From: Flavobacteriales bacterium
Lineage (GTDB): Bacteria; Bacteroidota; Bacteroidia; Flavobacteriales_D; Parvicellaceae
Length of the DNA stretch: 64,000 bases
Assembly: GCA_025210295.1 (NCBI GenBank)
Contig: JAOASC010000040.1
Coordinates: forward strand, 1 to 64,000
Direction: 5' to 3'
The position numbers were made by a program, and so were the translations under genes. Positions 1 to 9,073 of this stretch are shown piece after piece. Below the pieces are notes generated by a model. It had not been told where the DNA came from, searched no databases, and saw only the letters and a program-made list of their open reading frames with translations. Each line of letters starts with the position of its first letter. Position 1 is the stretch's first letter.

Positions 1-474
1 AAGGAAATTGTAGAAGAATTGCATCAACGCATTAAATTACGCGTAGGAGGGAGTCCAACAGCTCAAGTTAGAGACAGTATGGATTTAGGGTTGTTTTCGT
101 TGAATGAAAAGACAAGAGAGGTGCGTTTTGTGGGAACACATACGAGTGTTTGTCTGGTCAGAAACTCCAAGTTAACGAAATACAAAGGTTCCAAAGCAGA
201 TATTGGTTATAAGCCCAATATAGCAATAGAAGAACAAGTTTTTCAAGTAGCGATCAATGATATGTTGTATATGCATAGTGACGGTTACCCTGATCAGAAA
301 GGAGGACCAAAAGGGAAGAAATTTTACTATCAACCCATTCGTAAAAAGTTTGAAGAAATCAGTTTGTTAAACATAATGGAGCAAGAGCAAATTATGAGTC
401 AGACTTTTGAAGATTGGAAAGGAGCATTAGACCAGTTTGATGATGTTTGTATGGTTGGAGTAAGAATTAAATAG
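1..474 (+). CDS. SpoIIE-type PP2C serine phosphatase, C-terminal fragment
   Basis: The reading frame is open from base 1, so the gene begins upstream of the window and only about the last 157 residues are seen. The fragment looks like the C-terminal half of a SpoIIE/PP2C catalytic domain: a strand with SMDLGLF, then SDGYPDQKGGPKGKKF (acidic metal-binding Asp) and a closing QFDDVCMVGVRIK, where the paired Asp residues are the usual last metal ligands. In Bacteroidota these domains usually follow sensor regions such as 7TMR, TPR or GAF, but that part is outside the window. The likely role is dephosphorylating an anti-sigma-antagonist type protein; the partner cannot be seen. A second, complete phosphatase of this class lies at 47665-48906. 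Confidence 0.8.
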   Translation, partial: KEIVEELHQRIKLRVGGSPTAQVRDSMDLGLFSLNEKTREVRFVGTHTSVCLVRNSKLTKYKGSKADIGYKPNIAIEEQVFQVAINDMLYMHSDGYPDQKGGPKGKKFYYQPIRKKFEEISLLNIMEQEQIMSQTFEDWKGALDQFDDVCMVGVRIK

Positions 475-575
475 TGTTTTTTGTAACCTTATTCTGTTTT
501 TATAGTTATTATGTTTAACTTAATTTATGATACGTTAGTTGATTAAAATATTAGGTTTGTCATAAAAAACATCTT

Positions 576-1241
576 TTGATAGAATTAAAAAACATAAAGA
601 AGACCTATAGAACAGGTAAGATTGAATATACAGCGTTAAAGAATATTAACTTAACTGTTCATCAAAATGATTATTTGGCTTTAATGGGGACATCTGGTTC
701 TGGAAAATCAACGCTAATGAATATCTTAGGAGCGTTAGATACTCCTACTTCTGGATCGTATACACTTAAGGGAAAATCTGTTGATCAATTAGACGATCAA
801 GCATTATCGAAATATAGAAATAAAGAAATAGGTTTTGTTTTTCAAACATTTAATCTATTGCCGAAATTAAACGCGATAGAAAATGTTGCATTACCATTGT
901 TGTATGCAGATGTATCCAAAAAAGAACGAGAAGAGCGGGCTAAAAAAATGTTAGGAAAAGTAGGATTATCTGAACATATGTACAATAAGCCTAATGAAAT
1001 GAGTGGAGGGCAACGTCAGCGAGTTGCAATAGCTAGAGCCTTAATCAATGAGCCATCTATCATCTTGGCGGATGAACCTACAGGAAATTTGGATACTAAA
1101 ACTTCAATAGAAGTTATGGAGTTTTTTAAAACGTTACATAAAGCTGGAAATACAATAATACTAGTTACCCATGAACTAGATATCGCTGAATATGCTGAGA
1201 AAACAATTGTATTGAAGGATGGAGAAATAATTGAAAAATGA
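576..1241 (+). CDS. ABC transporter ATP-binding protein, MacB/LolD type
   Basis: This 221-residue ATPase would energise the FtsX-type permease encoded two genes downstream. It has a Walker A at residues 38-45 (GTSGSGKS), the signature MSGGQRQRVAIARAL, Walker B ILADEPTGNLD and an H-loop His in VTHE; the LDTPTSGSY and FNLLP segments are typical of the LolD/MacB/FtsE group. The start is a TTG, chosen because MIELKNIKKTY is the canonical N-terminus and no ATG lies nearby. A TAGGTTTG -7-like box at 552-559 would put the transcript start about 10 bases before it. Its last codon overlaps the next gene's start (ATGA), so the genes are translationally coupled. Whether the substrate is a lipoprotein, peptide or macrolide is not visible. 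Confidence 0.92.
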   Translation: MIELKNIKKTYRTGKIEYTALKNINLTVHQNDYLALMGTSGSGKSTLMNILGALDTPTSGSYTLKGKSVDQLDDQALSKYRNKEIGFVFQTFNLLPKLNAIENVALPLLYADVSKKEREERAKKMLGKVGLSEHMYNKPNEMSGGQRQRVAIARALINEPSIILADEPTGNLDTKTSIEVMEFFKTLHKAGNTIILVTHELDIAEYAEKTIVLKDGEIIEK

Positions 1242-2482
1242 AAAAAACAGGAATTATAATTGGAGGAGTAATTTTAGCTGCAATAGCTTATTTCTTTTTA
1301 TTTAATGAGTCAGAACAAGAAGAATTGGATCCAATTAAAGCAACAGTACAAAGCGGTGAGTTTATTGTTTCTGTAGTAACAACAGGAGAATTAGAAGCTA
1401 AAAACTCAGTAGATATTTATGCTCCAGCTAGTTTGAGAAAAATGGGGGTTAATCAGATTAAAGTGTCAACAATGGTTGACGAGGGAACTATTTTAAAAGA
1501 AGGCGACTTTGTAGCTACACTAGATCCTTCTGAAATAGGAACGGAGATCAGGAAATTATATTCAGAATTATCCCAAAAAGAATCCGATTTAAAAGCCGCA
1601 AAATTAGATACGAGTTTAACGATGCGAAGTGAAAGAGAAACATTGTTAAATTTAAAGGTAGAATTAGAACAAAACCAGCTAGAGTTAGAGCAATCAAAAT
1701 TCGAACCACCTGCTACTCAACGAAAAATAGAAATACAATTAGAAAAAACAGCCCGAAACTATAAACAAGCAAAAAGTAATATCGTTCTTAAAGAACAACA
1801 AGCAGTAGCAAAAGTTTTTAAAGTACAATCAGATGTCATGTTAATTCAAGATAAAATATCGAGAATGCAAGAGGTGATGGATGGCTTAACAATTAAAGCT
1901 CCTCAAAATGGGATGTTAGTTTATTATGAAAATTGGAATGGAAAAGTTAAGGCTGGAACAACCATTAATACATGGAATCCAGTTGTGGCTAGTATTCCTG
2001 ATCTATCGGAAATGATTTCTAAAACTTATGTCAATGAGATAGACATTAGTAAAGTGTCAAAAAATCAGAAAGTAAAAATCAATATTGATGCATTCCCAGA
2101 TCTCCCACTTGAAGGAGAAGTAATACAGGTCGCTAATATTGGTCAGCAAGAAAAAGATGGAGACGCAAAAGTATTTGAGGTAAAAGTTAGACTGACCAAA
2201 ATGGATAGTGTATTAAAGCCTGCAATGACAACTACCAATGAAATCATGATTGAAAAATTTGAAGATGTTTTGTCTATTCCAATTGAGGGCGTGTATGCTA
2301 CAGACAGTTTACTCTATGTATATAAAGCTATTAATGGAAAGGTTGAAAAACAGGAAATTAGAACAGGAGTATCCAATTCAACATCAATTATTATAGAAAA
2401 TGGGGTAGAAGCTGGGGATGAAATTTATTTGATTCCGCCTAAAGATGCCGAAAATACATCTATTACTAGATTAACCAAATAA
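1238..2482 (+). CDS. MacA-like periplasmic adaptor (HlyD family)
   Basis: This 414-residue membrane-fusion protein links the inner-membrane ABC permease to the outer-membrane channel. Residues 5-22 form a single N-terminal membrane anchor. Residues about 40-100 are a lipoyl/barrel-sandwich half, about 100-210 a long Glu/Lys/Gln-rich coiled-coil hairpin, and the second lipoyl half follows at TIKAPQNGMLVYYENW. A beta-barrel and membrane-proximal domain complete it. The coiled coil is long enough for TolC docking. It overlaps the ATPase gene by 4 bp and lies 7 bp before the permease, in a clear four-gene operon. MacA-type rather than RND-type identity is inferred from the ABC partners. Confidence 0.9.
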   Translation: MKKTGIIIGGVILAAIAYFFLFNESEQEELDPIKATVQSGEFIVSVVTTGELEAKNSVDIYAPASLRKMGVNQIKVSTMVDEGTILKEGDFVATLDPSEIGTEIRKLYSELSQKESDLKAAKLDTSLTMRSERETLLNLKVELEQNQLELEQSKFEPPATQRKIEIQLEKTARNYKQAKSNIVLKEQQAVAKVFKVQSDVMLIQDKISRMQEVMDGLTIKAPQNGMLVYYENWNGKVKAGTTINTWNPVVASIPDLSEMISKTYVNEIDISKVSKNQKVKINIDAFPDLPLEGEVIQVANIGQQEKDGDAKVFEVKVRLTKMDSVLKPAMTTTNEIMIEKFEDVLSIPIEGVYATDSLLYVYKAINGKVEKQEIRTGVSNSTSIIIENGVEAGDEIYLIPPKDAENTSITRLTK

Positions 2483-2489
2483 TTACTCT

Positions 2490-3785
2490 ATGCAACGTAA
2501 TGTTCTGATAGCAATAGATTCTATAATGGCTAATAAATTAAGAGCTGTTTTAACCACATTAGGAATTATCTTTGGGGTTGCAGCTGTAATAGCGATGTTG
2601 GCAATAGGAAATGGAGCTCAACAAAAAATATTAGAACAGCTAAAAATTGTTGGAGCTAATAATGTTTTTATTAAGGCTAATTTTTCTTCAGATTTAACAG
2701 AGAGTGGGGAGGAAGAAAAGAAAACGTTTTCTCCTGGATTAACAATGAGCGATTTTAAGAACATTAAGGGGGTAGTACCATCAATTAAGCTGGCTACTCC
2801 TCAAGTGGCTTTTGATTGTTATGCCAATAGCTCTTCAAAAAGAGAAAAAACAAAATTGGTTGGGGTAAATGCAGACTACTTTCAATTATTTTCTTTAGAG
2901 CTTCAAAATGGAGCCTATTTTAGTGAATCACACAATTTGTTTTACAAAAAAGTATGTGTGTTGGGTGGTAAAATAAGTAAAAAGTTATTTCCAAATACTT
3001 CACCAATAGGGAAAGTTATACGAGTTAAAAACTTAAACTTAACGGTAATAGGAGTGTTACAAAACTTATCGGGAGTAAGTGATAATTTACAAGATATGGG
3101 AATTAACGATTACAATGCGGAAATCTATATCCCCATTCAAACCATGTTATTAAGGTATAAAGATAGAAGTTCAATTCAAGTAGTAGATCCCATGGAATGG
3201 GTGGATGAGGATGCTCCAAAAGTAATTAGAAATCCCAATCAATTGGATAAAATAACTATTCAGTTTTCAGACGCTAAAGAATTACAAAGTGGAGTATTGT
3301 TACTAGAACGGTTGTTGAATAGGCGTCATAATAATGCTACAGATTATAGTTTAGTTATTCCCGAGCAATTGTTGAAGCAACAAAAAGAAACCGATGATTT
3401 ATTTAATTTGTTGTTGGGAGCCATAGCCAGTATTTCTTTATTAGTTGGAGGAATAGGAATTATGAATATTATGTTGGCTTCCGTCATGGAACGAATCAAA
3501 GAAATTGGATTAAGGATGGCTATAGGGGCAACCAAGAGAGATATTAAAGCACAATTTGTTTTTGAAGCCTTGTTTATTAGTTTAAGTGGTGGGATAGCAG
3601 GAATTTTATTAGGGGTGTTATTAAGTTATTTGATAGAGACCTTACTCTTGATGCCTGTCATGATTTCTAATTTTTCCATATTCATTTCATTTTTTATTTC
3701 AGTATTGGTCGGTATTATTTTTGGATATCTTCCTGCTAAAAAAGCTGCTGAACAAAATCCTGTTACATCATTAAGGTATGAATAA
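2490..3785 (+). CDS. MacB-like ABC permease (MacB_PCD and FtsX domains)
   Basis: At 431 residues this is a four-helix type VII ABC permease without its own ATPase domain, unlike E. coli MacB, where ATPase and permease are fused. TM1 is near residues 17-40 (TTLGIIFGVAAVIAMLAIGN). A large periplasmic MacB_PCD domain follows to about residue 300, then three helices with the FtsX-type loop IMNIMLASVMERIKEIG and a C-terminal PAKKAAEQNPVTSLRYE, the usual family ending. The ATPase is supplied in trans by the 576-1241 gene. The stop overlaps the start of the TolC-like gene by 8 bp. Such systems move substrates from periplasm to exterior by mechanotransmission; the substrate is unknown here. Confidence 0.92.
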   Translation: MQRNVLIAIDSIMANKLRAVLTTLGIIFGVAAVIAMLAIGNGAQQKILEQLKIVGANNVFIKANFSSDLTESGEEEKKTFSPGLTMSDFKNIKGVVPSIKLATPQVAFDCYANSSSKREKTKLVGVNADYFQLFSLELQNGAYFSESHNLFYKKVCVLGGKISKKLFPNTSPIGKVIRVKNLNLTVIGVLQNLSGVSDNLQDMGINDYNAEIYIPIQTMLLRYKDRSSIQVVDPMEWVDEDAPKVIRNPNQLDKITIQFSDAKELQSGVLLLERLLNRRHNNATDYSLVIPEQLLKQQKETDDLFNLLLGAIASISLLVGGIGIMNIMLASVMERIKEIGLRMAIGATKRDIKAQFVFEALFISLSGGIAGILLGVLLSYLIETLLLMPVMISNFSIFISFFISVLVGIIFGYLPAKKAAEQNPVTSLRYE

Positions 3786-5244
3786 AATTAATTTTTTTTT
3801 AGTAGTAATATTTGGGGTAAATGGTTTAATAGCTCAGGATACTTATACATTGTCAGATATCATTAGGTTGGCTCATGGGCAATCAATAGCCATTAAACGA
3901 GTAGAGAATTCACTGGAAAACAAGTATTGGAGGTTCAACTCTTTTAAAAAGTCGTTTTTACCAAAAATTGAATTTGATGGAAGTTTACCGAATTTCAATA
4001 TAGGGTTAACAGAGGTTATTCAACCAGATGGAACAGTTACATTTGAGCGAACAAGCCAAGTAAATACTAGAGCCAATGTGTCGATTAGTCAACCTTTGAG
4101 GTGGACAGGAGGAGATGTCTTTATTTCTTCCAACCTTTTGCGTTTGGATTGGTTAGGAGACTCTCCCTATACTTCATACCGTGCCAACCCTTTGTATATA
4201 GGGCTTTCACAACCTTTGTTAAAACATAATAGCTATAAATGGTCATCAAAGATAGAACCTTTGGTATACGAAGAAGCAAAACGATTGAGTGTAGAAGAGT
4301 CTGAAGATGTATCAAGAGAAGCAGCTCGTTTATTTTTTGATGTTTTAAGTAAGAAAGCACAATACGAAGTTGCTAAGCTAAACAAGAAAAATGGAGATAC
4401 TTTGTATCAAATATCGAAAGGAAGATATAGTTTAGGTAAAATTGCTGAAAATGAATTGTTACAGATAGAGTTAACCTCATTAAATGCTGAAAAATCTCTA
4501 GCTCAATCCATGCTGGATGTACAGGTGAGCGAACAAGCTCTTAAAGCGTTTTTAAAGCTAGATAATAGCACTCAAATGCGTCTAGAAATAGATACTGTTT
4601 TGCCTTTAAGGAAAATAGACGTTAATCAAGCGGTAGCATTAGCAAAAGAGCATCGCTCAGAATATATTGCTTATGAAAGAAGAATAATGGAAAGTCAGCG
4701 TGATTTGGATAAAGCAAAGAAAGATAATTCGTTTAATGCTGATTTATTTCTAGCTTATGGAATTACCCAAACGGCTGCTTCTTTTGATGAAAGTTACCAA
4801 AATCCGTTGGATCAAGAACAAGTAAGTTTAGGTGTTAGAGTTCCGATATATAATTGGGGGCTTTCAAAATCAAACATTAAACAGCAACAAGCCAATTCTG
4901 AGTTGATAGAAAATCAAGTAGAGCAGGATCGAAAAAACTTCGAGCAAAATACCTTTATTATTGCCTCTCAGTTTAATATCATGTCACAACAAGTAGATAT
5001 TTCGCAAAAGGCGATGGTAGTTGCCAAAAAAAGGTATGAAGTGGCCAAGCAACGTTATTTAATTGGTAAAAGTGATATTTTGACCTTTAATAATTCACTC
5101 CAAGAAAGAAACCAAGCAATAGATGCCTATTATCAAACCATTGCAATGTATTGGAACTCCTATTATAATATCAGAAAAATCACACATTACGACTTTGTCA
5201 ATCAAAAAGTAATTGAAGCTAATGACTTTGATCCTAAGGGGTAG
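3778..5244 (+). CDS. TolC-family outer-membrane efflux channel
   Basis: This 488-residue outer-membrane factor closes the tripartite exporter operon. A cleavable signal peptide ends near residue 20 (VNGLIAQ). Two outer-membrane efflux protein repeats follow, rich in long amphipathic helices: the first around residues 30-240, the second around 285-470, with the typical SLGVRVPIYNWGLSKSNIKQ transition into the second coiled coil. Its start lies within the 3' end of the permease gene (8 bp overlap), supporting coexpression. No terminator hairpin was recognised in the 116 bp between it and the convergent HNH gene. Confidence 0.9.
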   Translation: MNKINFFLVVIFGVNGLIAQDTYTLSDIIRLAHGQSIAIKRVENSLENKYWRFNSFKKSFLPKIEFDGSLPNFNIGLTEVIQPDGTVTFERTSQVNTRANVSISQPLRWTGGDVFISSNLLRLDWLGDSPYTSYRANPLYIGLSQPLLKHNSYKWSSKIEPLVYEEAKRLSVEESEDVSREAARLFFDVLSKKAQYEVAKLNKKNGDTLYQISKGRYSLGKIAENELLQIELTSLNAEKSLAQSMLDVQVSEQALKAFLKLDNSTQMRLEIDTVLPLRKIDVNQAVALAKEHRSEYIAYERRIMESQRDLDKAKKDNSFNADLFLAYGITQTAASFDESYQNPLDQEQVSLGVRVPIYNWGLSKSNIKQQQANSELIENQVEQDRKNFEQNTFIIASQFNIMSQQVDISQKAMVVAKKRYEVAKQRYLIGKSDILTFNNSLQERNQAIDAYYQTIAMYWNSYYNIRKITHYDFVNQKVIEANDFDPKG

Positions 5245-5360
5245 GAGATGATGGTTTTGTATAAAATTATTAGAGGGAAAGGAGGTCAGTTATTTTCAGT
5301 TGTAACCGAAAGGTCTATTAATAAGATTGAATTTCCTCTCGGCAATTTAACGGCAATTAA

Positions 5361-6101
5361 TTATACACGTTGGTAACTACTGTTATTTATTCTTTTCTTT
5401 AATTCATTTATTGTTAGTGTGTTTATTTCTCGATGTAGCATTCTGTGACAATTAGAGCAAACCAATGCTAAATCTTTAAGAGAGGTAGTGGATTCTCCTT
5501 GTAGTTCTGATAAAGGAATTCTATGATGACATTCAATATAACCTTTTCCTAACTCTCCATAAGTTTTATAAAAATCAAATCCACAAACTTCACAATCAAG
5601 TTTTCCGTTTTCTTTGAAATATTTGTGCTTCTTTTTTTTATTAATTTTATAATCTCTTTCTATGTGTTTATGTAATTTATAAATGACTTTTCCTTCTTGA
5701 ACTTTTATTTCTTCATTAAGATCTTCATCAATTTTATACAGTTTAATATTTAAGCTAGAGTTCTTAATAGTTTCTTTTATCTGATTTGCAGTCTTCTTTA
5801 ATTCAGCTTGGTTATTATGATATTCATCAAAAACTGATTTGTCAAGCTTACTATATGATTGCATTCCTTTTCCCTCATAATTTGGGTCAATCGCCAAGAA
5901 ATTACTCAACTTTAAACCAACTCCATTTGAATTTCTAAATTTATTTTTATCTGGAATATTCTCGTGAATTGGTAATTTATTTAAAACCTCAGAAAGTTCG
6001 ATGATTTTAGGGTTTCTAGAATGAATTTGACCAGGTTCTAAATCAAAATATAAATCTAATGCTAAAATAATTTCATCTTTCTGCCATTTTGGGTTTTTCA
6101 T
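5361..6101 (-). CDS. McrA-like HNH endonuclease (putative type IV restriction)
   Basis: This 246-residue protein has a C-terminal HNH nuclease with structural zinc pairs CEVC (Cys170/Cys173) and CSNCH (Cys215/Cys218), and the catalytic His pair ECHHRIPL near 191-193. The N-terminal 110 residues carry the pattern WQKDEIILALDLYF ... IIELSEVLNKLPIH ... KFRNSNGVGLKLSNF, which I recognise from 5-methylcytosine-specific McrA-like enzymes. That region probably recognises modified DNA. It stands alone: no methyltransferase or helicase partner is adjacent. It is convergent with the efflux operon and codirectional with recF. The target modification cannot be read from sequence. Confidence 0.8.
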   Translation of the reverse strand: MKNPKWQKDEIILALDLYFDLEPGQIHSRNPKIIELSEVLNKLPIHENIPDKNKFRNSNGVGLKLSNFLAIDPNYEGKGMQSYSKLDKSVFDEYHNNQAELKKTANQIKETIKNSSLNIKLYKIDEDLNEEIKVQEGKVIYKLHKHIERDYKINKKKKHKYFKENGKLDCEVCGFDFYKTYGELGKGYIECHHRIPLSELQGESTTSLKDLALVCSNCHRMLHREINTLTINELKKRINNSSYQRV

Positions 6102-6190
6102 AGTTTTTTTCTTTATAACATAAAAAATACCTTACAAACGTAATTTATTAAAAAACAAGGAACAATCTTTTTAATGTGGTTATTTACAGC

Positions 6191-6239
6191 AAAAAAAACT
6201 TAGATAGTTTATTATGGTAATTATCGACTGATAAACTAT
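6191..6239 (-). terminator. Intrinsic terminator after the recF-DUF721 unit
   Basis: On the minus strand ATAGTTTAT (6231-6239) pairs with ATAAACTAT (6204-6212) and is followed by CTAAG and eight T residues. It sits just downstream of the DUF721 stop. The stem is AT-rich and the loop is 18 nt, so strength is uncertain. Confidence 0.5.
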
Positions 6240-6243
6240 TACT

Positions 6244-6564
6244 CTATACAAAAACAATATCCAGTACAACCACTTTCCCCAAGTCTTCATTAATCATTTT
6301 AATGATTTTAGATTTACCCATAGAAAGTTCCTCTCTAATGACAGATGAGGTCAATTTGATATACATTCTTTTATTTTTTAAACGAATCTCTTGTGTATAC
6401 TTAACAATAGGAGCTCCCATTATCTTTTTAAAAGAATTTACGGCTTCGTATTCATCATAGTTTTTAGTCAAACCGTAAGCCTTTAGGAGTTTGTTAACAA
6501 CATCATCAATACGCTCTTCTTCAGAGTTTCTGTTGTTGGGTTTACGATTTTTATAATAAGCCAT
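6244..6564 (-). CDS. DUF721 (DciA-like) protein
   Basis: This 106-residue protein has the DUF721 layout: a basic, disordered N-terminus (about residues 1-18), a helical part with VNKLLKAYGLTKNYDE, the central VNSFKKIMGAPIVKYTQEIRLKNKRMYIKL region and a closing strand. The family includes DciA, the ancestral loader/operator of replicative helicase DnaB in bacteria lacking DnaC, and related proteins often sit beside recF or gyrase genes. Here it follows recF after 17 bp, which supports a role in replication or repair. A DciA function in this species is inferred; sequence similarity in this family is weak. Confidence 0.75.
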   Translation of the reverse strand: MAYYKNRKPNNRNSEEERIDDVVNKLLKAYGLTKNYDEYEAVNSFKKIMGAPIVKYTQEIRLKNKRMYIKLTSSVIREELSMGKSKIIKMINEDLGKVVVLDIVFV

Positions 6565-6581
6565 AAGTTATGAATACAGGA

Positions 6582-7688
6582 TTAAATTTTTTCAACAGTA
6601 CCGTTGGTTACTTTAAATACGTGGTGGTCAACATTTAAATTTTCTAATATCTCAGGAGTTTTCGTTAAGCTAGTATCAGTAATAAAGGTCTGTCCTAGCT
6701 GTTGGTTCGCAATCATTTGTAAGATATAATTCACTCTATTTTCATCCAATTTATCAAAGATATCATCCAGCAATAAAATAGGAGAGAAGCCTTTCTTTTC
6801 TTTGATGTATTCAAATTGTGCTAGTTTTAAAGCGATTAAAAAGGACTTTTGTTGACCTTGAGAAGCAAACTTCTTCAACGCATAATCTCCCATTATTCTA
6901 AAATCTAAATCATCCTTGTGAATTCCTTTAGAAGTATAAGTCAGTGCTCTATCTTTATTGATGTTTAATTTTAGAATGTCTTCAAAACGGTCGTTGTTTA
7001 AAGCAGAATTGTAGATTAAGTTGACCTCTTCATTACCTTTCGAAATATCAGCGTAGTAACGGTTAAAGACAGGGATGAATTCCGTTAAAAATTGCGTTCT
7101 ATCCGCATGAATTTTATTCCCTTTTTCAACCAATTGCATATCAATAACATCAATGAGGTCTTGGTTAAACTGTTGCTGTTCAGCCATCTGTTTTAAAGTC
7201 GCATTACGTTGGGCTAACAATTTATTATAAGCGATTAAATACTCTAAGTAGGGTTTATTGAATTGAGAAATTAAACTGTCTAAAAACTTTCGCCTAGTCT
7301 CACTCCCCTCAAGTATTAAGTTACTATCGTATGGCGTGATCATAACCAATGGAAACTTTCCAATATGTTCGGCCAGTTTAGTATAATTCTTTTTATTAAA
7401 CTTAAATTGCTTTTTTACTCCTTTTTTTACTCCACAATAGATGTTAGCAGGCTCATCATTTACATGATATTCACCTTGTATTACAAAAAAAGGTTCACCA
7501 AATTTTATGTTGTGGCTATCTATGGCATTAAAATAACTTTTCGTATAGGAGAGATAATAAATCGCATCCAACAGATTCGTCTTTCCTTCTCCATTATTAC
7601 CCAAAAAACAATTCACAGAAGCATTTAATTCTATAGAAGCCTCAGTGCTATTTTTAAAATTGATAAGAGAAAGGTGGGTTAAAAACAT
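6582..7688 (-). CDS. recF: DNA replication/repair protein RecF
   Basis: This 368-residue SMC-like ATPase binds gapped DNA and, with RecO and RecR, helps load RecA at stalled forks. Walker A is GNNGEGKTN at about residues 30-38, the ABC signature is ASQGQQKSFLIALKLAQFEY, and Walker B plus D-loop is ILLLDDIFDKLDENR. The length matches the family norm of 360-370. The ATG at 7688 is followed by the canonical FLTHLSLINFKN. It is the first gene of a minus-strand pair with DUF721, not next to dnaA or dnaN, which is common in Bacteroidota. Confidence 0.96.
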   Translation of the reverse strand: MFLTHLSLINFKNSTEASIELNASVNCFLGNNGEGKTNLLDAIYYLSYTKSYFNAIDSHNIKFGEPFFVIQGEYHVNDEPANIYCGVKKGVKKQFKFNKKNYTKLAEHIGKFPLVMITPYDSNLILEGSETRRKFLDSLISQFNKPYLEYLIAYNKLLAQRNATLKQMAEQQQFNQDLIDVIDMQLVEKGNKIHADRTQFLTEFIPVFNRYYADISKGNEEVNLIYNSALNNDRFEDILKLNINKDRALTYTSKGIHKDDLDFRIMGDYALKKFASQGQQKSFLIALKLAQFEYIKEKKGFSPILLLDDIFDKLDENRVNYILQMIANQQLGQTFITDTSLTKTPEILENLNVDHHVFKVTNGTVEKI

Positions 7689-7776
7689 TCCACGAAAATA
7701 AGGATTTAAAATAAAAGAACGTAACTAGAATAGCATGATTTTTTAGCGATGTTTATAAAAAAAATAGAGAATAGGA

Positions 7777-7805
7777 TTGCTCTTTTCATAAAAAGATTAT
7801 TTTTG
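7777..7805 (+). promoter_or_regulatory. Bacteroidota-type promoter for the TPR-ribH genes
   Basis: TTG at 7777-7779 and TATTTTTG at 7798-7805 are separated by 18 bp, fitting the -33 TTG / -7 TAnnTTTG consensus known for the phylum. The ATG at 7829 follows 24 bp after the -7 box. Confidence 0.55.
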
Positions 7806-7828
7806 CGTTTTGAAATTAAAAAAGAACA

Positions 7829-8542
7829 ATGTCAGAACAAGAAATAGAATTTGAAGAAATTGAAGCGACGAGTGGAATTGACGGAGATATTATTACTCAA
7901 GGTCAAGACTTTTTAAAAGGACCTGGTAAGTTTGTGTTAATCGCAATAGCTGGTATTGCTGTTCTAATTGGAGGGTATTTCGCTTACAATAAATTTGTTG
8001 TAGCTCCTAAAGATGTTAAATCTGTAGAAGCAATGTATATGGCTGAGCATTACCTTTTAGATAAAGAAGATTATGCAACAGCAATTAATGGAGATGCCAA
8101 CGGAGCTAAAGGATTAGAAGCTTTAGCGAAGTCGAGTTATGCAGGAGGTGAGATTGCGAAATATGATTTAGGTATTGCTTACTTAAATAATGGACAGTAT
8201 CAAGAAGCGATTAAAGTATTGAAAGATGTTAATTTTAAAGATGATGTTCTGGGAACTGAAGCTTTAGGAATGATAGGAGATGCTTATTTAGAGTTAGATG
8301 ATTTATCGAGTGCATTAGATTTTTATACTAAAGCTTATAAAAATAGAGAAAACATTTTAACAACACCAATGTATATGATGAAAGCAGCTCAGTGTATGGA
8401 ATTGTTAAACAATTATACAGATGCAGCTGAAATCTACGAAAAACTAATCGCAGATTATCCATTTGCAAAGGAAAAAAATAATGCCGAGAAGTATTTGGCA
8501 ATGGTCAAACAAGGAAAGTCAATTTATTCGATTACAAAGTAA
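7829..8542 (+). CDS. Membrane-anchored TPR protein (YfgM-like)
   Basis: This 237-residue protein has an acidic cytoplasmic N-terminus, one membrane helix at about residues 32-51 (VLIAIAGIAVLIGGYFAYNK) and a periplasmic TPR domain of three to four repeats (for example KYDLGIAYLNNGQYQEAIKVL and GMIGDAYLELDDLSSALDFYTKAY). The arrangement resembles YfgM, a partner of the SecYEG/PpiD chaperone network, but many anchored TPR proteins share it, so this is only a structural analogy. It is followed after 7 bp by ribH and shares its promoter. Confidence 0.75.
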   Translation: MSEQEIEFEEIEATSGIDGDIITQGQDFLKGPGKFVLIAIAGIAVLIGGYFAYNKFVVAPKDVKSVEAMYMAEHYLLDKEDYATAINGDANGAKGLEALAKSSYAGGEIAKYDLGIAYLNNGQYQEAIKVLKDVNFKDDVLGTEALGMIGDAYLELDDLSSALDFYTKAYKNRENILTTPMYMMKAAQCMELLNNYTDAAEIYEKLIADYPFAKEKNNAEKYLAMVKQGKSIYSITK

Positions 8543-8549
8543 TAATTAG

Positions 8550-9044
8550 ATGGCAACAGCAATAAAGAATTTATCACATTACGATATAAATTCAATCCCG
8601 AATGCAGCAAACATGCGATTCGGGATTGTTGTTTCGGAATGGAACGAAAAGATAACTAACGGGTTATTGGCGGGAGCATTAGCAGCATTAAAAGAAAATG
8701 GAGCTAAGGAAGAAAATATAATCGTACAATTTGTTCCTGGTTCATTTGAGTTACCTTTAGGGGCTCAGCACCTATTTGAAGCTAAAGATGTAGATGGCGT
8801 GGTTTGCTTAGGAAGTGTCGTACAAGGAGAAACTAAGCATTTTGATTTCGTTTGTCATGGAACTACTCAAGGTATAATGGACGTGAGTTTAAAATACGAT
8901 CGACCAGTTATATTTGGGTTGTTAACAGATAATACAATGCAACAAGCTATTGATCGTTCTGGTGGTAAATATGGAAACAAAGGAATTGATTGCGCCATAG
9001 CATGTATTAAAATGATTGATGCTAAAAAGCAGTTAATCAAGTAA
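8550..9044 (+). CDS. ribH: 6,7-dimethyl-8-ribityllumazine synthase
   Basis: This enzyme condenses 5-amino-6-ribitylamino-uracil with 3,4-dihydroxybutanone phosphate, the penultimate riboflavin step, in the cytoplasm. Family signatures are present: FGIVVSEWN near residue 24, VPGSFELPLGAQ, VCLGSVVQGETKHFDFVC with the catalytic His, and TDNTMQQAIDRSGGKYGNKG. The length of 164 residues is slightly above the typical 155 because of an N-terminal extension. It is cotranscribed with the TPR gene 7 bp upstream; the other riboflavin genes are not in the window. No FMN riboswitch was recognised upstream. Confidence 0.96.
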   Translation: MATAIKNLSHYDINSIPNAANMRFGIVVSEWNEKITNGLLAGALAALKENGAKEENIIVQFVPGSFELPLGAQHLFEAKDVDGVVCLGSVVQGETKHFDFVCHGTTQGIMDVSLKYDRPVIFGLLTDNTMQQAIDRSGGKYGNKGIDCAIACIKMIDAKKQLIK

Positions 9045-9073
9045 TATTGTTGATTTTTTAGTTCGGTATTCTA

